Source of the DNA: Oscillospiraceae bacterium
GTDB lineage: Bacteria; Bacillota; Clostridia; Oscillospirales; Ruminococcaceae
Length of the DNA: 7,591 bases
Reading direction: 5' to 3'
Assembly (NCBI GenBank): GCA_016295545.1
Contig: JAEDLA010000065.1
Span: 1 to 7,591 of the forward strand
The translations under genes were made by a program, and so were the position numbers. Below the pieces are notes generated by a model. That model searched no databases, was not told where the DNA came from, and saw only the letters and a list, made by a program, of their open reading frames with translations. Of this stretch, positions 1 through 4,523 are shown in pieces. The first letter of the stretch is position 1. Each line of letters begins with the position of its first letter.

Positions 1-81
1 CGTGGGATTCCAAAGGGTTTATTAACCCTTTGGCGGAGTCCAGAGGCAGAGCCTCTGGTGGGGAGTGGGGCAAAGCCCCAC
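1..81 (-). repeat. Partial copy A of a dispersed multi-hairpin repeat
   Basis: This is the end of a repeat that continues left of the window. It contains three palindromes in a row: arms CCAAAGGGTT (10-19) and AACCCTTTGG (24-33) around TATT; arms CCAGAGGC (40-47) and GCCTCTGG (51-58) around AGA; and arms GTGGGGC (65-71) and GCCCCAC (75-81) around AAA. The segment at about 3-33 is the reverse complement of 3312-3342 in copy B, and the order of the first two hairpins matches copies B and C. The sequence outside the first hairpin diverges but keeps the fold. It encodes no protein that I can recognise. The right boundary is uncertain, and 82-113 holds nothing I can name. Confidence 0.7.
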
Positions 82-113
82 AAATAGCCGTCAGGCGCTC
101 CGCAAAGGGTGAA

Positions 114-144
114 TTAAAAAACAGTCCGGTGGACTGTTTTTTAA
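114..144. terminator. Bidirectional intrinsic terminator, probably ending tyrA
   Basis: A near-perfect palindrome has a 14-bp stem, TTAAAAAACAGTCC against GGACTGTTTTTTAA, and a 3-nt loop at 128-130. The core CAGTCC/GGACTG is flanked by A6 and T6, so it reads as a rho-independent terminator on both strands. On the minus strand it lies about 100 nt beyond the tyrA stop and is the first hairpin with a proper T run there. It would also stop plus-strand transcripts coming from outside the window. Confidence 0.75.
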
Positions 145-146
145 GA

Positions 147-175
147 GGGAACGCCCTGCAAGAGAGGGCGTTCCC
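147..175. repeat. Strong GC-rich inverted repeat in the tyrA 3' region
   Basis: Perfect 11-bp arms, GGGAACGCCCT (147-157) and AGGGCGTTCCC (165-175), enclose a 7-nt loop. Neither strand has a T run directly after it, so alone it is not a classic terminator. It sits 3 nt from the bidirectional terminator and may act as a 3'-end stabilising hairpin for the tyrA transcript. Confidence 0.6.
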
Positions 176-204
176 TTGACTTTCTGGACTTTTTCGACAG
201 AATG

Positions 205-247
205 AAGCACTTTTGTGTCTTTCACGGACTCAAAAATGCTTTTTTTT
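205..247 (+). terminator. Plus-strand intrinsic terminator abutting the tyrA 3' end
   Basis: Arms AAGCACTTTTG (205-215) and CAAAAATGCTT (231-241) pair with one mismatch around a 15-nt loop, followed by an uninterrupted T run at 240-247. The T run overlaps the tyrA stop codon on the other strand. Its likely job is to stop plus-strand transcription entering from the left before it runs antisense into tyrA. Confidence 0.6.
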
Positions 248-1097
248 AATTCGGCTGACCTATTCTATTCCGGAGATTTTCCTCTTTGAGCAGTCTGCCC
301 TCCCGGATAAGCTCCGTCATTGCCTGTGAATCGGCTTTATCAAGTGCTTCACTGTATTTTTTCAGATTTTCTATGAGCGTTTCAAGTTCGAATTTCAGAT
401 TATCCCTGTTCTGCATGAACAAATCAGTCCACATAACCTCGTTCATAGTCGCTATTCTCGTCATATCCTGAAAGCTTCCGCCGCTGAAGCCGCACTCCAC
501 GTTAAGCTCCGGACTTTTGACATAAGCGCTGGAAACAACGTGGGCAAGCTGAGATGTATAGGCTATCATTTTATCATGATTTTCCGGAGAGGTAACAACA
601 ATTTTTCCTGCCCCCATAGTTTTGCCGATTTTTTTCAGAAGCTCAATATTGCTGCTGTCTGCGTCCTCAAAGGGAGTAATAATGAAATTAGCGCCTGCAA
701 ACAGGTCTGCAAAGCTGTTGGAATATCCTCCGAACTCCTTGCCTGCCATTGGGTGGATTCCTATGTAATTAAGGTTATTATCAAGGGCAATCTGGTTCAT
801 TCGACGTGAAAAATCTCCCTTAATACCGCAAACCTCAGTAATAAGGGTATCTCCGCTGATTTTCGGAGCGTTTTCACGGAAATAGCTTTCAGCCGCTTCG
901 GGATAGAGACAAATGATGACAAGTCCGGCATTGTCGAAGCTGCCGGAGAAAATCTCGTCAATGGAGCCGTCTTTAAGAGCCTGAGCTTCAATGTCCCTGT
1001 TCAGGTCAGAGCCTGTCACTCTGTAATTGCTGTATTTTTTCAGTGCCTTGCAGATTGAGCCGCCAATCAGCCCAAGTCCAACAACAACAATATTCAT
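246..1097 (-). CDS. tyrA: Prephenate dehydrogenase (tyrosine biosynthesis)
   Basis: TyrA is a cytoplasmic enzyme that oxidatively decarboxylates prephenate to 4-hydroxyphenylpyruvate, the tyrosine branch of aromatic synthesis. The 283-residue protein opens with a Rossmann dinucleotide fold (GLGLIGGS at 7-14). An Asp at 31 after the second strand favours NAD+ over NADP+. The family signature HPMAGKE is at 115-121, HD at 174-175, a conserved His at 186 in a TSQLAH motif, and a GGSFQDMTRIA segment further on. There is no fused chorismate mutase and no clear C-terminal ACT domain, so it is the monofunctional short form. I chose the ATG at 1097: AAAGGTG lies 6 nt upstream, whereas the GTG at 1106 is part of that ribosome binding site. 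It stands alone here with its own promoter and is not in an aro operon within the window. The function call is secure. Confidence 0.95.
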   Translation of the reverse strand: MNIVVVGLGLIGGSICKALKKYSNYRVTGSDLNRDIEAQALKDGSIDEIFSGSFDNAGLVIICLYPEAAESYFRENAPKISGDTLITEVCGIKGDFSRRMNQIALDNNLNYIGIHPMAGKEFGGYSNSFADLFAGANFIITPFEDADSSNIELLKKIGKTMGAGKIVVTSPENHDKMIAYTSQLAHVVSSAYVKSPELNVECGFSGGSFQDMTRIATMNEVMWTDLFMQNRDNLKFELETLIENLKKYSEALDKADSQAMTELIREGRLLKEENLRNRIGQPN

Positions 1098-1177
1098 TCC
1101 AATCACCTTTCGCAGAAAATATGTGACAGACCTGTTCAGAATCCTCTGAAATACTGTCTATTTTGCTTTCATATTCA

Positions 1178-1206
1178 ATTATATCATTTTTAAGCTTAAA
1201 ATTCAA
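1178..1206 (-). promoter_or_regulatory. Sigma-A promoter for tyrA, extended -10
   Basis: Read on the minus strand, the -35 is TTGAAT (1206-1201), followed by exactly 17 bp and a perfect -10 TATAAT (1183-1178). A TG one base before the -10 makes it an extended -10. Transcription should start near 1171, giving a leader of about 75 nt. I see no T-box or convincing attenuator in that leader. Confidence 0.75.
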
Positions 1207-1230
1207 CAATATTCTGAAATATTTATTTTT

Positions 1231-1260
1231 TTATCAATATAGACCTTTCCTGCATAAAAT
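1231..1260 (+). promoter_or_regulatory. Candidate promoter for the amidase gene
   Basis: TTATCA (1231-1236) and TAAAAT (1255-1260) are separated by 18 bp and match the consensus at 4 of 6 and 5 of 6 positions. It would give a 5' leader of about 55 nt. It is back to back with the tyrA promoter. The region is very AT-rich, so chance matches are likely and the call is tentative. Confidence 0.4.
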
Positions 1261-1322
1261 AATAGCAGACCTGATAAGTCTGTAACAACTGCTTTGCAGA
1301 AATCATAGAAAGGAAAATAATT

Positions 1323-2060
1323 ATGCCAAAGGTATTTTTAAGCCCTTCTACGCAGGAATGGAACCAGTACGCTACAGAGGGCAATGAGGAGCAGTATATG
1401 AATCTTCTTGCCGACCGAATGGAACCATACCTGCGTTCAAGCGGCATTCAATATGTAAGAAATGATCCGGAAAGAAATGTTGGAGGTGCTATAAGCGACT
1501 CCAATTCTGCTTATTATGACGTTCATCTTGCGCTTCACACAAATGCTGCGCCGGAGAATCTTGCAGGTAAGCTGAGGGGTATTGACATCTATTTTTCTCC
1601 GAAAAGCGTAAACAGCGAAAGACTGGCAAATATAATCGCAAATAATCTGAAAAGCATTTATCCTCTGCCGGATAAGAGCCGAGCTGTGCCGACCACCTCC
1701 TTAGGCGAGGTCACTCAGACGAAAGCTACAGCGGTACTCTGTGAGCTTGGCTATCACGACAACTACGCTGACGAGGCGTGGCTGAAAAATAATCTCAATG
1801 AGATAGCAAGGAATCTTGTCCAGTCTCTCTGCGATTATTTTGGAATACCGTTTATTTATCCCACAGCTGTACGCTGGGGAACAGTTACAACAGATGGAAG
1901 CGGACTTAATATCCGCAGCTATCCCGGCACAAACGGAAATATTATCGGTTCGATTCCCAACGGGGCAACAGTTATGATAAGCGGCGAAACTGACGGCTGG
2001 TATGTAGTCAGCTACAACGGAATCACCGGATATTCAAGCAGTCAGTATATAACGCTTTAA
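1323..2060 (+). CDS. N-acetylmuramoyl-L-alanine amidase (Amidase_3) with C-terminal SH3 domain
   Basis: This is a probable zinc peptidoglycan hydrolase cleaving the bond between N-acetylmuramic acid and the stem peptide. Residues 1-180 resemble the Amidase_3 fold. Acidic residues E22/E23 sit in the helix where a zinc-ligand Glu is expected, LALHTNA at 69-75 supplies His72, and CELGYHDN at 140-147 supplies the catalytic-type Glu141. The first His ligand of classical members (the HGG motif) is not obvious near the N-terminus, which reads SPSTQEWNQY. Residues about 187-245 form a bacterial SH3 repeat (GLNIRSYPG ... GWYVVSYNG ... GYSSSQYI), a wall-binding module. There is no signal peptide and no membrane segment, so export would need lysis or a non-classical path. 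AAAGGA lies 8-9 nt before the ATG. It is a single-gene unit divergent from tyrA. The family is firm, but the in vivo role (autolysin, phage-derived lysin, sporulation) is open. Confidence 0.85.
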   Translation: MPKVFLSPSTQEWNQYATEGNEEQYMNLLADRMEPYLRSSGIQYVRNDPERNVGGAISDSNSAYYDVHLALHTNAAPENLAGKLRGIDIYFSPKSVNSERLANIIANNLKSIYPLPDKSRAVPTTSLGEVTQTKATAVLCELGYHDNYADEAWLKNNLNEIARNLVQSLCDYFGIPFIYPTAVRWGTVTTDGSGLNIRSYPGTNGNIIGSIPNGATVMISGETDGWYVVSYNGITGYSSSQYITL

Positions 2061-2102
2061 GTCTGTAAAAAGAAATAATAAGCCTGTAAAAAGAAATAAT
2101 GC
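2061..2102 (+). repeat. 21-bp tandem duplication after the amidase stop
   Basis: Two consecutive 21-nt units (2061-2081 and 2082-2102) share CTGTAAAAAGAAATAAT exactly and differ at the second base (T/C) and the last two. The first unit begins at the base after the TAA stop codon. It looks like a recent slippage or duplication event in the 3' untranslated region. I see no coding role. Confidence 0.75.
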
Positions 2103-2156
2103 CGAAGTTTTGTATCTCCGGCACCTTTCCTTTGTTCTTTTTCTTTTTTTCTTTTG
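2100..2156 (+). terminator. Possible weak terminator of the amidase gene
   Basis: Arms TGCCGAAG (2100-2107) and CTCCGGCA (2116-2123) pair with one A·C mismatch around an 8-nt loop. The following tract is strongly T-rich but interrupted by C and G, with the first long T run about 13 nt away. It is the only hairpin soon after the gene, so it is the best candidate, but it is not a textbook site. Confidence 0.45.
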
Positions 2157-2242
2157 TTCTACAATAGTTATTTTATCATAGAGAAAAAAGAAAGTCAAGC
2201 ATAAATTTCTGACAATAAATGTCAGTCAGACACAACTTCGGC

Positions 2243-2275
2243 AAAAAAATCCCTGAATATGGCTTCATAGGGATT
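2243..2275 (-). terminator. Intrinsic terminator after pnuC
   Basis: On the minus strand a stem AATCCC/GGGATT continues, after a small bulge, as TGAA/TTCA around the loop GCCATA, and is followed by a run of seven Ts. It lies about 80 nt beyond the pnuC stop, with no gene between, so it should end the pnuC transcript. Confidence 0.75.
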
Positions 2276-2356
2276 ATTTGCACCTTATCCCACAGCATTT
2301 TCACCAACACACAGTTTAGATACAAGCGGGATTTTATAAGAACGGACAACAGATTA

Positions 2357-3043
2357 TTATGCCGACTGCTGTCTGTGCTGCATTTTTTTCCAGCTGATAA
2401 AACCATAAAAATCATTTATGAGGAAAATTACAAAGCAGGATATCATGGTCAGGCATGAAATGTCGGAAACAGCTCCCAGCGTCCACAGGATAATCAGAAT
2501 AAGGTCATTTGCCGCATAGGCAAGGGCGTAAAAGGGACTTCTCCGGAAAGTAAGGTATGAAGCGGAGAAGCTTGTGGTTATCGATATGGTGCTGATAATA
2601 AGATTTGCCGTATTGAAAGCTTTCAGGATAAAATAGAAAATAAAAGTTACAACAGCTGTCAGGAAAGCAATGAACAGGTATTCCTTTCGGTCAAGACGAT
2701 TTACAGAGACTTCGGAGCTGTTTTCGCCTGACATATTTCTCAGCCATGAAATAAGAGCAAGTACAGCCATAGGTGCAGTCATTCCGAGATATGTTATCAT
2801 TTCTCCGTAGTATCGGAATCTGAAAGAAATAACAGCGTAAAGAGCAGCAAAAATAATTATAAGCACCTGTCCGACAGGATTTCCCTTTGCACAGAAAATC
2901 AGGGATGCTGCACCTATCATTGAAGCTGCAAAGGTCATATAGTTTTCTCTGTCAAAAAGCAGGAATGATACAATAATGACAAGCTCTGAAACAGCCCACA
3001 GTCCAAAATCAGTACGAGAAAAGCTGTCAAATATTTTTTTCAT
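2357..3043 (-). CDS. pnuC: PnuC-family nicotinamide riboside/NMN transporter
   Basis: This is a membrane facilitator of the PnuC family, which carries nicotinamide riboside or related pyridine compounds inward and works with downstream trapping by phosphorylation. The 228-residue protein is largely hydrophobic, with about seven predicted membrane segments. There are four in the first 102 residues, a polar loop at 103-120 (MSGENSSEVSVNRLDRKE), then three more. Family hallmarks are visible in the second half: YAANDLILIILW at 176-187 and the closing FLINDFYGFISW at 207-218, ending in a short basic tail. The start at 3043 has GGAGG about 6 nt upstream. The gene has its own consensus promoter and a structured leader, and it lies downstream of the NAD salvage operon in the same direction, separated by repeat copy B. 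Family assignment is strong. The exact substrate cannot be read from sequence; thiamine (PnuT) and riboflavin (PnuX) relatives exist, but the neighbours favour a pyridine substrate. Confidence 0.88.
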   Translation of the reverse strand: MKKIFDSFSRTDFGLWAVSELVIIVSFLLFDRENYMTFAASMIGAASLIFCAKGNPVGQVLIIIFAALYAVISFRFRYYGEMITYLGMTAPMAVLALISWLRNMSGENSSEVSVNRLDRKEYLFIAFLTAVVTFIFYFILKAFNTANLIISTISITTSFSASYLTFRRSPFYALAYAANDLILIILWTLGAVSDISCLTMISCFVIFLINDFYGFISWKKMQHRQQSA

Positions 3044-3061
3044 AAATTACCTCCAAAAAAT

Positions 3062-3114
3062 AAGCATTCATATACACATCTTCTAAGACCTGACGATGTG
3101 TAAAATGAATGCTT
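3062..3114 (-). promoter_or_regulatory. Large leader hairpin before pnuC, terminator-like
   Basis: Inside the pnuC leader, arms AAGCATTCAT (3062-3071) and ATGAATGCTT (3105-3114) form a 10-bp stem. A small A/AA internal loop then leads to a second 8-bp stem, TACACATC with GATGTGTA, capped by a 14-nt loop. On the minus strand the structure is followed by A and six Ts (3060-3055) and then directly by the GGAGG ribosome binding site. This is the layout of a transcription attenuator or a site for regulated readthrough. I cannot identify a known riboswitch, and no convincing antiterminator is visible. It might alternatively be a DNA operator or, in the other direction, a plus-strand terminator (T5 at 3113-3117). 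Confidence 0.6.
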
Positions 3115-3146
3115 TTTCACATATTATACCCGGTGGCACTGTACAT

Positions 3147-3175
3147 ATTATATCATGTATTTTTTTGTGTGTCAA
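3147..3175 (-). promoter_or_regulatory. Perfect-consensus sigma-A promoter for pnuC
   Basis: On the minus strand the -35 is TTGACA (3175-3170), the spacer is exactly 17 bp and the -10 is TATAAT (3152-3147), preceded by TGA for an extended -10. All twelve hexamer bases match consensus. Transcription should start near 3140, about 97 nt before the pnuC ATG, so the whole leader hairpin is transcribed. Such a strong promoter suggests that control happens after initiation or by a repressor. Confidence 0.88.
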
Positions 3176-3246
3176 GGAGTGATGAAGCAGAAATCAACTA
3201 ATTACTTTGTCGGGCAAGCCGAGGAAAGAAATACAGAACCGTCCGT

Positions 3247-3377
3247 AAAGCTTCGCTGCGCTTGCTTTACTGCTTTGTCAGGGGGGCTCTGCCCCCCTCT
3301 TACACCCCCTGCCAAAGGGTTAATAAACCCTTTGGAATCCCACCTTGCGGCTTCGCCGTTTTTTCTCATTAATAAAT
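3247..3377 (+). repeat. Copy B of the dispersed multi-hairpin repeat
   Basis: Non-coding, and matches copy C (7462-7591) in inverted orientation almost end to end. In order: a shared AAAGCTTCGCTGCGCT start; hairpin AGGGGGGC-TCT-GCCCCCCT (3280-3298); a conserved ACACCCCCTG link; hairpin CCAAAGGGTT/AACCCTTTGG around AATA (3312-3335); GGAATCCC; and a short hairpin CGGC-TTC-GCCG (3348-3358) followed by T6 (3359-3364), which could stop plus-strand transcription. The last shared bases, CATTAATAAAT (3367-3377), include the stop codon of the NADAR–NadE gene on the other strand. No transposase is present. Confidence 0.85.
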
Positions 3378-4523
3378 ATCTGCCAGAAATCGTGGCATAG
3401 GTTCGAGCTTGTGTCTGCTTGCCCTGTACATTCTGTCAATTTTTGCTTTAAGCTCCGGCTTATCGCTTAAATCGGTGAAACCTCTGATATAATCGTCAAG
3501 CTGAGCGTAGCTAAAGCCGAGATTTTCCTCATCAGTCTTTCCGCAAAGTCCGTCAATGGGCGTTTTGTGTACCAGATGGTAGGGAAGTCCAAGATAGTCA
3601 CCGATACCAACGACTTCAGTAACAGTCAGGTCAGAAAGAGGGCTGAAATCACCGGCACCGTCGCCGAATTTTGTTGCATAGCCAACCCAGTCCTCTGAGA
3701 GGTTGCAGGTGTTGACAACACGTCCTCCGATGCAGGCAGCGGCGGCGTACAGTACAGTCATGCGAAGCCTTGCCGGAGTATTGATTTTTGCCTGCTGAGA
3801 GATTTCTGTCTGCTTTTCAAGCTCCGTCATCAATCCCAGATAAGCCGGCTGAATGTTGACCTCCATGCATGGAATTTCCAGAGTATTAACGAGCAGTCGG
3901 CTGCAGTCAATGTCAGACTGAATGCCCTGCGGCATTAAAACGCCAAGGATTCTGTCCTTTCCGAGAGCCTGTTTGCAGAGTGCGGCAGCTACAGAGCTGT
4001 CCTTGCCGCCGGATATTCCGATAACAGCCTTTGTATCGGGAGAAGCATTTTCTTCAAAATAAGCTTTTATCCAGCTTATGATTTTTTCCGCAGTTTCAGC
4101 GGCATCAAATCCTCTGAATTCATTTCGTATCTGCATGAGGATTCTTCCAAGATAATTTTCGCCTGTTCCGTCGCCCATGCCCCAGAAAACATCTCCCCAG
4201 TCATTGCCCTCAATAAGCTCCTCATGACCTGTTTCAATAAGCTTTTCACAGAGGGCAGGATTTTGTTCGAATTTTGCCCTGCAAACTCTGTACATTTCCT
4301 TTACCTTGATTTTTTCCCAGTCAGACCTGAGATTTACTGCTCTGCCCCTGCTTTTTGCAGCATCAGGACTTAAATCAGCAAATTCCCTGCGAAGTGCAGG
4401 TTCAGCGGCTTTCTGTGCCTGAAAGGCTGCCTCGCTGTTTCTGAAAGTGATACCGTCCACAGTAACCGGACATTCATAATAATTGCTTAAAAAGCTGTAT
4501 GTTCCGCTAAATGCATTAATCAT
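3369..4523 (-). CDS. nadE: Fusion of a NADAR domain and NAD(+) synthetase
   Basis: This is a two-domain protein of 384 residues. Residues 1 to about 138 are a NADAR (YbiA-like) domain: FLSNYYECPV (11-20), NSEAAFQAQK with Glu31 and Lys38, and a C-terminal WGDVFWGMGDGTGENYLG stretch (109-126). NADAR proteins are N-glycosidases acting on ribose-linked N-C bonds, including riboflavin intermediates and ADP-ribosylated guanine. Residues about 143-384 are an NAD synthetase, which adenylates and amidates nicotinate adenine dinucleotide to NAD. It has the PP-loop SGGKDSS (171-177), ARLRMTVLY (251-259), NLSEDWVGYATKFGDGAGD (274-292) and a KTDEENLG segment near the end. No glutaminase domain is present, so ammonia should be the nitrogen donor. 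It is the last gene of the operon. The ATG overlaps the nadV stop by one base (TGATG), with GGAGG 9 nt upstream. Both domain calls are firm; what NADAR does for the synthetase is unknown. Confidence 0.9.
   Translation of the reverse strand: MINAFSGTYSFLSNYYECPVTVDGITFRNSEAAFQAQKAAEPALRREFADLSPDAAKSRGRAVNLRSDWEKIKVKEMYRVCRAKFEQNPALCEKLIETGHEELIEGNDWGDVFWGMGDGTGENYLGRILMQIRNEFRGFDAAETAEKIISWIKAYFEENASPDTKAVIGISGGKDSSVAAALCKQALGKDRILGVLMPQGIQSDIDCSRLLVNTLEIPCMEVNIQPAYLGLMTELEKQTEISQQAKINTPARLRMTVLYAAAACIGGRVVNTCNLSEDWVGYATKFGDGAGDFSPLSDLTVTEVVGIGDYLGLPYHLVHKTPIDGLCGKTDEENLGFSYAQLDDYIRGFTDLSDKPELKAKIDRMYRASRHKLEPMPRFLADIY

Noticed and set aside
1098..1171. T-box or peptide attenuator in the tyrA leader
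   Set aside because: The leader is only about 75 nt, with no recognisable specifier or antiterminator element, no terminator hairpin and no run of Tyr codons.
3123..3128. A second TATAAT on the minus strand downstream of the pnuC promoter
   Set aside because: The sequence 17 bp upstream is ATAATA, not a -35 box, and the site lies inside the leader of a perfect promoter.
3044..3140. A known NAD+ riboswitch in the pnuC leader
   Set aside because: The genomic position is suggestive, but I could not match a conserved aptamer core by eye, so I report only the hairpin and its T run.
3155..3400. Plus-strand open frame of 81 codons with an internal ATG (3181) preceded by AAGGAG
   Set aside because: It runs straight through repeat copy B, and its peptide is set by the repeat's hairpins. 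It also overlaps the pnuC promoter and the end of the NADAR–NadE gene, and the AAGGAG is only 2 nt from the ATG. Such repeats commonly yield spurious predicted peptides.
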